Shown in pieces: positions 1-8,441 of a DNA stretch of 64,000 nt. A model generated the notes under the pieces. It saw only the letters and a program-made list of their open reading frames with translations. It did no database searches and was not told the DNA's origin. The translations under genes and the position numbers were made by a program. How positions within the stretch are numbered: position 1 is the stretch's first letter; each line of letters opens with the position of its first letter. The stretch is from positions 682,001 through 746,000 of the forward strand of contig NZ_LN831029.1 in NCBI RefSeq assembly GCF_001457475.1. The letters run 5' to 3'. The DNA comes from Achromobacter xylosoxidans. GTDB lineage: Bacteria; Pseudomonadota; Gammaproteobacteria; Burkholderiales; Burkholderiaceae_B.

Positions 1-1
1 G

Positions 2-646
2 CGCGACGTGCCCGACGCCGACTGGGTGCGCCTGACGCAATCGCAGTTCGGCCCCATCCACATCGCCGAACGCCTCTGGATCGTACCCAGCTGGCACCGC
101 GACAGCCCGGACGTGCCGGGCCTGGAAACGCCCGCCGCCGAGGACGGCGCCATCCACATCGAACTCGATCCGGGCCTGGCCTTCGGCACCGGCAGCCATC
201 CGACCACGCACCTGTGCCTGGCCTGGCTGGAAGCCGAACTGCCCAAGGGCGCGACCCTGCTGGACTACGGCTGCGGCTCGGGCATCCTGGCGATTGCCGC
301 GCGCAAGCTGGGCGCGGGCCCGACCCAGGCCGTCGATATCGACGCCCAGGCGGTGCAGAGCACGGTCTTCAACGCCGAGGTCAACCACGTCGAGCTGCAG
401 GCCATGCTGCCCGACGGCCTGGCCGACGGCACCTTCGAGGTCGTGGTGGCCAACATCCTGTCCAACCCGCTCAAGGTGCTGGCGCCCATGCTGGCCGGCC
501 GCGTGGCCGCCGGCGGCCACCTGGTGCTGTCCGGCGTGCTGGAACGGCAGGCCGAGGAAGTGGCCGCCGCCTACGCGCCCTGGATCGCCATGTCGGTCTG
601 GCGCGCCCGTGATGGCTGGGTCTGCCTGCACGGCCAGAAGGCCTGA
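2..646 (+). CDS. prmA: Ribosomal protein L11 methyltransferase PrmA, 5' end missing
   Basis: This is the C-terminal part of the S-adenosylmethionine-dependent enzyme that methylates ribosomal protein L11. The frame is open from base 2, so the gene starts upstream of the window. About 214 codons are visible against about 290-300 for the family, so roughly the first quarter (the L11-recognition part) is missing. The SAM-binding loop [14 protein letters not shown] is clear, followed by the acidic strand AVDIDAQAV and the substrate-side motif NILSNPL, which together are typical of PrmA. A short gap of 25 bases separates it from the next gene, which is probably co-transcribed. Confidence 0.93.
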   Translation, partial: RDVPDADWVRLTQSQFGPIHIAERLWIVPSWHRDSPDVPGLETPAAEDGAIHIELDPGLAFGTGSHPTTHLCLAWLEAELPKGATLLDYGCGSGILAIAARKLGAGPTQAVDIDAQAVQSTVFNAEVNHVELQAMLPDGLADGTFEVVVANILSNPLKVLAPMLAGRVAAGGHLVLSGVLERQAEEVAAAYAPWIAMSVWRARDGWVCLHGQKA

Positions 647-671
647 GCCCGGTTCCGCAGGATCCCGCGCC

Positions 672-2084
672 ATGGCCCTGACCACCCGCTGCCCGCAATG
701 CGGTACATCGTTCAAGGTGGTGCCCGACCAGCTTCGGGTCCGCAACGGCCTGGTGCGCTGCGGCGCCTGCGCCACCGTGTTCGACGGCCGCGCCTGCCTG
801 CTGCCCGAGACGGGCGCGGGCATGCCGGCCGCGGCCATTCCCGCTTCGAACACGCCAATCGCGGCGCCTGCGCCCGCCGCGTCGCAGGCGATCGCCGCGC
901 CGGTCCTGGGGACGCCGCCGGCGCCGCCTGTCGCCGACGGGGCGCCGCCGCCGGTGCGGCGTCCGTCTGTCGAACCGCGCGAGGTCGCGCCCTGGGACGA
1001 CCTGCCCGATGAGCCCGCCTCGCCGGGCATTCATCCGGGAGCCAGCGGCGCGTCCCCGGCCGCCGCCCCGTCTGTCGCGCCGACCGATGAACCGGCCCCC
1101 CGGCCTCTCGCGTCCGCCGTGCCGCCCGCCGTGCTGCGCGGCCGCGACGACATCCGCCGCCGCATCGAACCCGACGCCGCGCTGGCGGAAGAGGGCGACG
1201 ATGACGAAGACGAAAATGAAGACCTGGATCGCTACGACGACGAACCGCGCCTGAGCCATGCGCCGCCGCGCTGGCCGGCGCCGGCCGCGCCGCGCGACGA
1301 GCCCATCGTGGCGGTGCGCGACAGCGCGAACCACGAGGCGCCGCGCCATGCCCGGCCCGCCGAACCGGTATTCGTGGTGCGTGACGACGCGCGGCCCACG
1401 CCGCCCGGCGATGACGATGAGATCGGCCTGCGTCATCCCGATGACGATGACCAGGACGCCGACGACAGGCGCGACCTCGACGGCGCCGCCGAACCGATCC
1501 TGGGAGACACGCGCACGCGCTATTCCAGCGCCACCGACGTCGGTCGCGCGCCGCCCGAATTCCTGGACCAGGATCGCCAGGAGCGCCATGGCCTGCTGCG
1601 CAAGCTGTGGGGCTACGCCTGCCTGATCGGCCTGCTCGCGCTGGGCTTGCAGCTGCTGTACGTGTACCGCATCGACATTGCCAATTCCGTGCCGGTGCTG
1701 CGGCCGGCGCTCGAAGCCGCCTGCAAGCCGCTGGGCTGCACGGTCGGTTACGCGCGCCGCCTGGAGCGCATCGCCATCTCTTCGTCGTCGTTACAGCCGC
1801 CCACGGGCGCGGCCGCCATCGATGACGGCCGCACGCGGCTGGTGCTGAACCTGGTGCTGCGCAATCGCTACGACAAGCCGCAACATTGGCCGGCGCTGGT
1901 GCTGGACCTGACTGATTTGTCGGACACGGTGGTGGTGCGCCGCGTGCTGATGCCCGAGAATTACCTGACGCCCGAACAACTGCGCGGCCCCTTCGGGCCG
2001 GCGGGCGAACTGAAGATTTCCGTGCCGATTGAAGTGACCGGTGTTCAAGTCAACGGCTATCAACTCGACAAGTTCTTTCCTTGA
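672..2084 (+). CDS. Zinc-ribbon membrane protein with DUF3426 domain
   Basis: This 470-residue protein begins with a small MJ0042-type zinc ribbon (Cys7, Cys10, Cys30 and Cys33 in CxxC pairs). About 270 residues of Ala/Pro-rich and then Asp/Glu-rich low-complexity sequence follow. A single membrane helix lies near residues 312-335, and a compact C-terminal domain matches the DUF3426 family found downstream of prmA in many betaproteobacteria. The layout predicts a cytoplasmic zinc ribbon linked through one membrane pass to a periplasmic domain. The molecular role is unknown. The start ATG follows prmA closely, and the stop is 12 bases before the next start. Confidence 0.85.
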   Translation: MALTTRCPQCGTSFKVVPDQLRVRNGLVRCGACATVFDGRACLLPETGAGMPAAAIPASNTPIAAPAPAASQAIAAPVLGTPPAPPVADGAPPPVRRPSVEPREVAPWDDLPDEPASPGIHPGASGASPAAAPSVAPTDEPAPRPLASAVPPAVLRGRDDIRRRIEPDAALAEEGDDDEDENEDLDRYDDEPRLSHAPPRWPAPAAPRDEPIVAVRDSANHEAPRHARPAEPVFVVRDDARPTPPGDDDEIGLRHPDDDDQDADDRRDLDGAAEPILGDTRTRYSSATDVGRAPPEFLDQDRQERHGLLRKLWGYACLIGLLALGLQLLYVYRIDIANSVPVLRPALEAACKPLGCTVGYARRLERIAISSSSLQPPTGAAAIDDGRTRLVLNLVLRNRYDKPQHWPALVLDLTDLSDTVVVRRVLMPENYLTPEQLRGPFGPAGELKISVPIEVTGVQVNGYQLDKFFP

Positions 2085-2096
2085 AGGATGACATTC

Positions 2097-3038
2097 ATGG
2101 CGACCCCCGTTCTGGTCTGCGGTTCGATGGCGTTCGACACCATCGCGGTGTTCGAAGGCCGCTTCAAAGAGCACATCCTGGCCGACCGCATCCAATCCCT
2201 GAGCGTGTCGTTCCTGGTGCCCAGCATGCGCAAGGAATACGGCGGTTGCTCCGGCAACATTGCCTACAACATGAATCTGCTGGGCGGCAAGCCGGTGCCG
2301 GTGGCCACCGTGGGCGAGGACGCCGGTGAATACCTCGAGCGCCTGACCGGCCTGGGCATCGACGTGAGCCGCGTCAAGGTGGTGCCGGGCACGTTCACCG
2401 CGCAATGCTTCATCACCACGGACCTGGACGACAACCAGATCACCGCGTTCCACCCGGGCGCCATGTCGTTCTCGGCCAGCAATGACCTGAGCGATGCCAA
2501 GGCGAGCTGGGGCATCGTCGCCCCGGATGCCAAGGAAGGCATGTTCGCCCACGCCGAACGCCTGCACCGCAGCGGCATCCCCTTCATCTTCGACCTGGGC
2601 CAGGCCATGCCGCTGTTCGACGGCGCCGACCTGGAACGCATGCTCGGCCTGGCCCAGGCCCTGACCGTCAACGATTACGAGGCCGGCGTGGTCGAGCAGC
2701 GCACGGGCCGCAGCATGGCGGACATCGCCACCGGTTTGCAGGCGGTGGTCGTCACCCGCGGCGCCGAAGGCGCCACGCTGCTGACCGAAGGCAAGAGCTT
2801 CCAGATCGAACCGGTGCGCGCCACCCAGGTGGTCGATCCCACCGGCTGCGGCGACGCCCAGCGGGGCGGCCTGCTCTACGGCTTGACCAGCGGCTGGAAT
2901 TGGGAAGACAGCTGCCGCCTGGGCAACGTCATGGGCGCCATCAAGATCGCCTCGCGCGGTCCGCAGAACCATGCCCCGTCGCGCGCCGAGATCGACGCCG
3001 TGCTGCACGCCACCTACGGCATCCACCTGCCGGCCTGA
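2097..3038 (+). CDS. PfkB-family carbohydrate/adenosine kinase
   Basis: This 313-residue protein belongs to the ribokinase/PfkB family. It has the N-terminal glycine-rich region GGCSGNIAYN near residues 45-55 and the C-terminal signature DPTGCGDAQRGG, in which the GxGD anion hole and catalytic Asp are kept. Family members phosphorylate sugars or nucleosides with ATP, and this subgroup is usually annotated as adenosine kinase-like; the substrate cannot be read from the sequence. I chose the second ATG because the Shine-Dalgarno AAGG lies about 9 bases before it but directly abuts the ATG at 2088. The middle Ala/Phe of the usual DTTGAGDAF signature are Cys and Gln here. Confidence 0.85.
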   Translation: MATPVLVCGSMAFDTIAVFEGRFKEHILADRIQSLSVSFLVPSMRKEYGGCSGNIAYNMNLLGGKPVPVATVGEDAGEYLERLTGLGIDVSRVKVVPGTFTAQCFITTDLDDNQITAFHPGAMSFSASNDLSDAKASWGIVAPDAKEGMFAHAERLHRSGIPFIFDLGQAMPLFDGADLERMLGLAQALTVNDYEAGVVEQRTGRSMADIATGLQAVVVTRGAEGATLLTEGKSFQIEPVRATQVVDPTGCGDAQRGGLLYGLTSGWNWEDSCRLGNVMGAIKIASRGPQNHAPSRAEIDAVLHATYGIHLPA

Positions 3039-3258
3039 GCCCGTTTCGGGTTGACGATCCGGCTGCGGCGGGAACCCGGCCGCGTGGCAATGGTCGAATA
3101 GCCGGCAAAAACAGGCCGTGGCGGTTTAGCGCCGCGGCCGGTTCGCAAGCTGGTTTTCCGCCCGTGGCGGTGCGTTTCAGTGTGTTGCACGTTAGGCTGC
3201 CGTCCCCGTAGGGCGGAGTATTATCAGATCGTCGGCTGTGCCCGATCGAGGAGTCCAA

Positions 3259-3762
3259 ATGAACCAAAGCAAAACCTTTTCCTTGTTGACGCCGCGTACC
3301 GGCCGGTGGCTGGCCGTGGCTGCCGTCGTGACCTCGATGGCAGTCCTGGGCGGTTGCGCCAATCGCAGCGCGTCCAGCGGTGTGTATAGCTATGATCAAG
3401 CCCAGCGCGAACAGATCGTCCGCACGGGCACGGTGACGGGCGTGCGCCCCATCGTCATCCAGAACGACAAGTCCAGCGGCGTCGGCATGCTGGCTGGCGG
3501 CGCGCTGGGTGGCGTGGCAGGTAACGCCATCGGTGGCGGCACGGGCCGTACCATCGCCACGGTCGGCGGCGCCATCCTGGGCGCACTGGCCGGCAATGCC
3601 GTGGAAAACCAGGTTGGCAAGAATTCCGGCTACGAAATCACGGTGCGCCTGGATAACGGCGAAACCCGCGTCGTGGCCCAGGAAGCCGATGTGCCGATCA
3701 GCGTCGGCCAGCGTGTGCAGGTCATCAGCGGCGCCGGTCCGACCCGCGTCACGCCGATGTAA
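3259..3762 (+). CDS. Glycine-zipper outer membrane lipoprotein (SlyB/Pcp-like)
   Basis: This 167-residue protein has a signal peptide ending in the lipobox LGGC, so it is predicted to be lipidated on Cys near residue 34. A glycine-zipper segment rich in GGALGGVAGNAIGGG and AILGALAGNAVE follows. The C-terminal beta domain (EITVRLDNGETRVV) is typical of the SlyB/17 kDa surface antigen family. These lipoproteins sit in the outer membrane and are linked to envelope integrity. The start ATG is preceded by GAGGAG. It is monocistronic, with its own terminator directly downstream. Confidence 0.9.
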   Translation: MNQSKTFSLLTPRTGRWLAVAAVVTSMAVLGGCANRSASSGVYSYDQAQREQIVRTGTVTGVRPIVIQNDKSSGVGMLAGGALGGVAGNAIGGGTGRTIATVGGAILGALAGNAVENQVGKNSGYEITVRLDNGETRVVAQEADVPISVGQRVQVISGAGPTRVTPM

Positions 3763-3787
3763 TCCTTCTGGCGCCTGCCACCCCCCG

Positions 3788-3812
3788 AAGCCCGCGCATG
3801 CGGGCTTTTTTT
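3788..3812 (+). terminator. Rho-independent terminator
   Basis: An 8-base stem (AAGCCCGC / GCGGGCTT) with a GCAT loop runs into seven or more T residues, 25 bases after the lipoprotein stop codon. Confidence 0.9.
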
Positions 3813-4177
3813 CGTTCCGGCGGGCGGCTGGACAATCGCCTTGGTGGCTGGGGACAGGGCAGTCAGCGAGGCGAGGAGGGGATTCTGTCGCTCCGCTGCA
3901 ACGCAACACCCGGGATTTACCCCAAGACGTTACCTTTTCGAGCCATTTATAGCGATTTGGTCTGTAAGTTTCATGGCGATTCAACGGTTGAAGTGCCATG
4001 ATGGCACCCGTGAACGAAGTCGCCGCGTGAATTTGATGTAACCAAGTGCATCGGCGACTCCTTCCGGAAGGCTGAAATCTGTCAGACGACTTTCAGCTGA
4101 TTTCTATATACTCGCCGTCCAGAAACTCGGGGCGGGGATGATTTTTGCCAACGAGGCAATGTAACGCCGTACTAGCT
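3813..4177. other. Intergenic region upstream of the dlt-like operon
   Basis: These 365 bases contain no convincing gene and have lower GC content near the right end. A possible -10 element TATATA lies at 4105-4110 without a good -35. A short inverted repeat (GCTGAAA at 4073-4079, TTTCAGC at 4091-4097) flanks 11 bases just upstream and could be an operator. The operon promoter is expected here. Confidence 0.5.
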
Positions 4178-4417
4178 ATGCACACCGAGCAAGAACTCCA
4201 CACCAAGATCGGCGCGATCGTCGAGTCGATCGTCATGAAGAAAGTCACTCCCGATACGCAACTGATTGCCACCGGCCTGGTCGATTCGCTCGCCGCCGTG
4301 GATATCACGCTGGCGGTCGAGGCGGAGTACGGCTGCAGCATCCCGGCTCCCGAGATCGCCGAACATCTGCAGTCGGTACGCACGCTCGCCGGCTATGTCG
4401 CTGCCAATCTTTCGTAA
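4178..4417 (+). CDS. dltC: Acyl carrier protein, DltC-like D-alanyl carrier
   Basis: This 79-residue acyl carrier protein should carry activated D-alanine on a 4'-phosphopantetheine arm attached to Ser37 of the motif GLVDSLAAVD. It has the four-helix carrier pattern and is dominated by acidic and hydrophobic residues. It is the first gene of the operon and overlaps dltD by 23 bases, so the two are translationally coupled. The assignment as a D-alanyl rather than a fatty-acyl carrier rests on the neighbours (DltD, DltB and DltA homologues). I chose the ATG at 4178; an in-frame TTG lies 33 bases upstream. Confidence 0.85.
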   Translation: MHTEQELHTKIGAIVESIVMKKVTPDTQLIATGLVDSLAAVDITLAVEAEYGCSIPAPEIAEHLQSVRTLAGYVAANLS

Positions 4418-5573
4418 TCCCCGCCTGCTGTCCCACGCCGCGGCCGCCATCACGGCGGCGGCGCTGGCGTACGGGGCTTTTTGCGGCGCGGATGACGTAC
4501 TGTCCCGGATTGTCCGCCCCGTTTCCACGGTGGCGTCGGACAAGAACAACTATCTGCCCAACCTGGGGCCGGATTGGGGCACGCAGCACGTCAACCTGAA
4601 TCGCCTGGGCAATGCGCTCAGCGACGGCACGTTGGTGGTGCTGGGTTCGTCCGAGCTGTCCAGCCACGACTTGCGCTTCGTTCCCTACCGTTTCTTCCCC
4701 GAAGAACTGAAGGTACCGACGCTGGCCTATGGGCACGCGATGTTCCAGTCCTACGGCATCGTCAGCGTGCTGGAATCCGTCGCGGATTCACTGACCCCCA
4801 ACACGCGCCTGGTGATCATGGTGTCGCCGGCCTGGTTCGCCTCGGGCGGCCAGCTGCCTCGCAGCGCGTTCGCCGAACACGTCACCGGCCCGGTCTGGGA
4901 TCGTCTCTGGGACAAGCCCAGCACGCGCGAACAGATGCAGAACTGGATCAGCGACAACGCCAACTGGGGCTTGCTCTGGCTGATCGCCAACGGCCAGGTT
5001 GCCGAGCTCAAGGACAAGCTGTCGCTGTGGTGGAACGCGCGCAAGGAACCCGCGCCAGATCGTCCGCGCAGCAAGCTGTCGGTGCCCGCGCATCGCTTCG
5101 TGACATGGCCCTCGTCGGCGCGGCTCAACCCGGGCCAATGGTCGCGCCTTACGCACGAAGCGCGCGAAGTCGAACACCAGCTGGGCGGCAACAACCCCTA
5201 CGACGTGCGCGACGACTACTACAAGCAATACCTGGCGCCCTTGTATTCGCCGGCGCGAAACGAGTTCGCCGACGTCGATCCGCTCACGCGCACCGAGCTG
5301 GGCGACCTGTCGCGTGTCATGGCCCTGTTGCAACGGCGCAAGGTCAAGGCCTACTTCGTGATCCAGCCGTTCAATCCCAAGCTCATCCTCGACGTCGAAC
5401 GCTTCGATCCGGTGGTGGCCGCCATTACCGGCATGTGCCAGCGCTACCAGATGGGTTGCCTGGATATGTACAGCATTCCCTTCGAGCCGGGCATGGTGCG
5501 CGATGACATGCATCTGGCCGAGCTCGGTTGGGCGATGGCGGACCAGGGCATTGCGGAGTACTTTTCCCGATGA
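4395..5573 (+). CDS. dltD: DltD-like D-alanyl transfer protein
   Basis: This 392-residue protein has one N-terminal membrane helix (about residues 12-32) and a large extracytoplasmic SGNH-like domain, as in DltD. The nucleophile motif GSSE lies at residues 84-87. The C-terminal DDMHL motif supplies the Asp-x-x-His pair of the known DltD triad. In Gram-positive bacteria DltD completes D-alanine transfer to teichoic acid outside the membrane; here the acceptor must be another periplasmic or outer-membrane molecule. The ATG lies inside the end of dltC, and the stop overlaps the next start as ATGA. Confidence 0.85.
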   Translation: MSLPIFRNPRLLSHAAAAITAAALAYGAFCGADDVLSRIVRPVSTVASDKNNYLPNLGPDWGTQHVNLNRLGNALSDGTLVVLGSSELSSHDLRFVPYRFFPEELKVPTLAYGHAMFQSYGIVSVLESVADSLTPNTRLVIMVSPAWFASGGQLPRSAFAEHVTGPVWDRLWDKPSTREQMQNWISDNANWGLLWLIANGQVAELKDKLSLWWNARKEPAPDRPRSKLSVPAHRFVTWPSSARLNPGQWSRLTHEAREVEHQLGGNNPYDVRDDYYKQYLAPLYSPARNEFADVDPLTRTELGDLSRVMALLQRRKVKAYFVIQPFNPKLILDVERFDPVVAAITGMCQRYQMGCLDMYSIPFEPGMVRDDMHLAELGWAMADQGIAEYFSR

Positions 5574-5776
5574 ATCTCATTCCAGGCGCCGATGCGGCGC
5601 AAGGCGAAGCCGGCCAGAAGCAGGACGCCCGCAAGGCGGCCAAGGCCTGGGGGCGGCGCTTCTTCTGGCACCTGTGCCTGTATATCGGGGTGATCCTGGT
5701 GTTCGTGCTGCAGGCGCAGCCCACCACGGGCAGCGGCGGACCTATCAAGGTCGAATTCCAATATCAACAGTTCTGA
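5570..5776 (+). CDS. dltX: DltX-like microprotein ending in FxYxxF
   Basis: This 68-residue protein has a charged N-terminus (about 1-30), one membrane helix (about 31-49) and a short extracytoplasmic tail. The tail ends exactly in FQYQQF (residues 63-68), matching the C-terminal FxYxxF motif of DltX. Work on Gram-positive DltX proposes that this Tyr (Tyr65 here) accepts the D-alanyl group from DltB and passes it on. The start overlaps the dltD stop (ATGA), and dltB begins 7 bases after its stop, so it sits inside the coupled operon. It is short enough to be missed in automated annotation. The motif is seen directly; the function is inferred. Confidence 0.8.
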   Translation: MNLIPGADAAQGEAGQKQDARKAAKAWGRRFFWHLCLYIGVILVFVLQAQPTTGSGGPIKVEFQYQQF

Positions 5777-5783
5777 CCGCAGC

Positions 5784-6911
5784 ATGGAATTGTTCGCAAG
5801 TTTGAGCTTTTTCGGCGGCGCCTTGTTCGGCGGGCTGGGCCTGTTGGCATACCGTTCGGTCGGCATGCCGCTGCGCATCGGTTATCGCCACATCATCGGC
5901 GTGATCTGCCTGGGCGTGTGGATGGCGGTGTTCTGGGCGCGTCCCTACCAGCCCATCGCGCTGCTGGCCATCTCGGGCAGCGCGCTGTGGGCCATGCGCC
6001 GCAACTACATCCCGACCTGGCTGGCCGTTGTCATCACCATGACGCCGCTGCTGCTGGTCAAGACGGGCGTGTCGCACCTGGGCGCGATGCTGGGCCTGTC
6101 GTTCGCCACCTTCCGCGCCATCGACGTGCTGCTGTTCGCGCCGCGCAACGAGCGCGTGTCGCCGCTGGACTACTTCATCTACCTGTTCTTCCCCCTGACG
6201 CTGCTGGCCGGCCCGATGTACCGCTGGCGCAATTTCCAGGCCGACCTCAAGCGCGGCTATGAAGGCGTCAACCTGAACACCTGGCTGACCGGCCTGGAAC
6301 TGATCATGCTGGGCGTGATCCAGAAGTTCGGCCTGGCCGAGCTGATCTGGCGCTACGGCTTGTCGACCCTGGACGCCCACGATTATTCGTTCACCGGCGT
6401 GGCGCTGAACGCCTCGCTCTACAGCGCCTACCTGTTCTTCGATTTCGCCGGCTATTCCACCATGGCCATCGGCATCGGCATGCTGTTCGGCTTCACCTTG
6501 CCGATCAACTTCCGCAACCCGCTGGCGACGCTGAATCCCCAGGACTTCTGGCGCCGCTGGCATATCAGCCTGTCCGAATGGCTGCGCGACGTCGTGTTCA
6601 TGCCGATCTACAAGGCGCTGAGCAAGACCTCGTTCTTCTCGCGCCACCGCCTGGCGGCGCAGAACATCGGCATCTTCGCCACGCTGTTGGCCATGGGCGT
6701 ATGGAACGGGTTGTCGGTGCACTACATCGTCAGCGGCCTGATGTTCGGCGCCTATTCGGTCGGTCACAACCTGCTGATCAACGCCGCCCGCACCCGGCCG
6801 GCGCTGCAGGCCACGCTGGCGCGGCCCGTCATGCGTTTCCTCGGACGCGTGCTCACCCTGATCCTGGCCGCCCTGGCGCTCTACGTGTTCAGCGGCCGCA
6901 GCCCCATCTGA
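5784..6911 (+). CDS. dltB: DltB-like MBOAT O-acyltransferase
   Basis: This 375-residue polytopic membrane protein belongs to the MBOAT family. It shows the conserved block DFWRRWHISLSEWLRD with His260, and the following helix pair LLAMGVWNGLSVHYIVSG. DltB moves the D-alanyl group from the carrier protein across the membrane. The usual invariant histidine of the WHG motif is Asn308 here (codon AAC), and the nearest His is His313; the later HG of DltB proteins is also absent (MFG). The carrier-facing MBOAT core otherwise looks intact, with no frameshift. It follows the microprotein by 7 bases and precedes dltA by 16. Confidence 0.85.
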   Translation: MELFASLSFFGGALFGGLGLLAYRSVGMPLRIGYRHIIGVICLGVWMAVFWARPYQPIALLAISGSALWAMRRNYIPTWLAVVITMTPLLLVKTGVSHLGAMLGLSFATFRAIDVLLFAPRNERVSPLDYFIYLFFPLTLLAGPMYRWRNFQADLKRGYEGVNLNTWLTGLELIMLGVIQKFGLAELIWRYGLSTLDAHDYSFTGVALNASLYSAYLFFDFAGYSTMAIGIGMLFGFTLPINFRNPLATLNPQDFWRRWHISLSEWLRDVVFMPIYKALSKTSFFSRHRLAAQNIGIFATLLAMGVWNGLSVHYIVSGLMFGAYSVGHNLLINAARTRPALQATLARPVMRFLGRVLTLILAALALYVFSGRSPI

Positions 6912-6927
6912 CGCCGGGAGTTTCGGC

Positions 6928-8376
6928 ATGCGTTTCGACCTGAAGACTTTCCAGTTCATTGACTCCGCGCGCGCGCCCGACGCGCTCGCGGTGGTCGGCG
7001 CCGACCGCAGCCTGACCTGGGCGCAACTGCGCGAGGAGGCCGAGGCCTGGGCCGCCCAGGCGCGCGAACACGGCGCCGCGCCGGACGTGCCGGTGGCCAT
7101 CTATGGCCACAAGGAAGCGTCGTTCTTCGTTGCCATGGTTGGCGCGCTGCTGATCGGCGCGCCATTCGTGCCGGTCGATACCATCTACCCGCCGGAACGC
7201 CTGCGCCGCATCGTCGAGATCGTGCGCGCCGCCGCCGTCTACGACGCCGCGGCCGGGGGCTTCGAGCCGGGCGAGGGCGCCGAGCTGGCCGAGCGCGGCC
7301 TGGCCTACGTCATGTTCACGTCCGGCAGCACCGGCGACCCCAAGGGCGTGCAGATCGGCCGCGAAAGCGTCGGCCTGCTGGGCGACTGGATGCTGGGCAG
7401 CTTCGGCCTGGGCGAGGCGCCGGTGTTCATGAACCAGGCGCCGTTCAGCTTCGACCTGTCGATGTACGAGGTGTTCGCCACGCTCGCCGCCGGCGGCACT
7501 TGCGTGCTGAACTCCCGCGAACAGATCGGCGCGGCCGCCACCTGGATGGGCCGGCTGGCGCAGAACGGCGTAAGCGTGTGGGTGTCGACGCCGTCGTTCG
7601 CGCACCAGCAACTGGCCAACCGCGACTTCTCGCCGGCCACGCTGCCGACGCTGCGCACCTTCCTGTTCTGCGGCGAGCCGCTGCCGGCCGCGCTGGCGAA
7701 GAAGCTGCGCCAGCGTTTCCCGGACGCGGTCATCCTGAATACCTATGGCCCGACCGAGGCCACCGTTGCCACCACCTGGATCGCCATCACCGATGCCGTG
7801 CTGGCGATGCACGACCCGTTGCCGGTCGGTCATGCCAAGCCGGATTGCGAGCTGCGCATCCAGGACGGCGAGATCTGCATCATCGGCGCCCACGTCATGC
7901 GCGGCTACCTGAACCGCCAGGACCTGAACGAGACCAAGCTGTTCGTGGCCGAGGATGGCCGCCGCGGCTTTCGCACCGGTGACCTGGGTGAGTTGGGCGC
8001 GGACGGGCTGCTGTTCTGCCGTGGCCGCATGGATGACCAGATCAAGTTGAACGGCTATCGCATCGAGCTGGCCGAGATCGACGAGGCCTTGCATGGTCTG
8101 CCGGGCGTGGCGGGCGGCGCCTGCGCGGTGCTGCGCCGGCCCGATGGCACGGCGGTGCGCCTGATTGGATTCGTTGCCGGCACGGCCGCGGGGCGGGATG
8201 ATGCCTGCCTGCTTGAGCAGGATGCGCTGTCGGGTTGGAAGGAGCGGCTGGCGCAGCGCCTGCCGCCCTACATGGTTCCGTCCGAGCTGGTGGCCTGCGT
8301 GGCGCTGCCCATGTCGAACAACCACAAGATCGACCGCAAGAAGCTGATCGATATCTACGCCGCGATTCCGGCGTAG
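6928..8376 (+). CDS. dltA: DltA-like D-alanine--carrier protein ligase
   Basis: This 482-residue enzyme belongs to the adenylate-forming family, which activates D-alanine with ATP and loads it onto the carrier protein. Core motifs are in order: FTSGSTGDPKGV (phosphate loop), NTYGPTEATVA, FRTGDLGE, NGYRIELAEID (hinge and C-domain) and the C-terminal NHKIDRKKL with the catalytic Lys. The length is close to DltA (about 500). There is no condensation, carrier or thioesterase domain, so it is a stand-alone ligase and not a peptide synthetase. It is the last gene of the operon, and the order C-D-X-B-A differs from the Gram-positive order X-A-B-C-D. Confidence 0.87.
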   Translation: MRFDLKTFQFIDSARAPDALAVVGADRSLTWAQLREEAEAWAAQAREHGAAPDVPVAIYGHKEASFFVAMVGALLIGAPFVPVDTIYPPERLRRIVEIVRAAAVYDAAAGGFEPGEGAELAERGLAYVMFTSGSTGDPKGVQIGRESVGLLGDWMLGSFGLGEAPVFMNQAPFSFDLSMYEVFATLAAGGTCVLNSREQIGAAATWMGRLAQNGVSVWVSTPSFAHQQLANRDFSPATLPTLRTFLFCGEPLPAALAKKLRQRFPDAVILNTYGPTEATVATTWIAITDAVLAMHDPLPVGHAKPDCELRIQDGEICIIGAHVMRGYLNRQDLNETKLFVAEDGRRGFRTGDLGELGADGLLFCRGRMDDQIKLNGYRIELAEIDEALHGLPGVAGGACAVLRRPDGTAVRLIGFVAGTAAGRDDACLLEQDALSGWKERLAQRLPPYMVPSELVACVALPMSNNHKIDRKKLIDIYAAIPA

Positions 8377-8405
8377 CGCGCCGGTTGCGGCGCATGGCGG
8401 AAAAT

Positions 8406-8441
8406 GGCCCGGGCGGTATTGCCGGGCCGTTTCCGTTTTTT
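8406..8441 (+). terminator. Terminator of the dlt-like operon
   Basis: A stem of GGCCCGG and CCGGGCC is followed by GTTTCCGTTTTTT. It lies 30 bases after dltA and abuts the convergent yggT stop codon. Confidence 0.8.

Noticed and set aside
6928..8376. DltA-like gene as part of a non-ribosomal peptide synthetase
   Set aside because: There is no condensation or carrier domain in the protein; the carrier is a separate gene and DltB/DltD/DltX-type partners are present.
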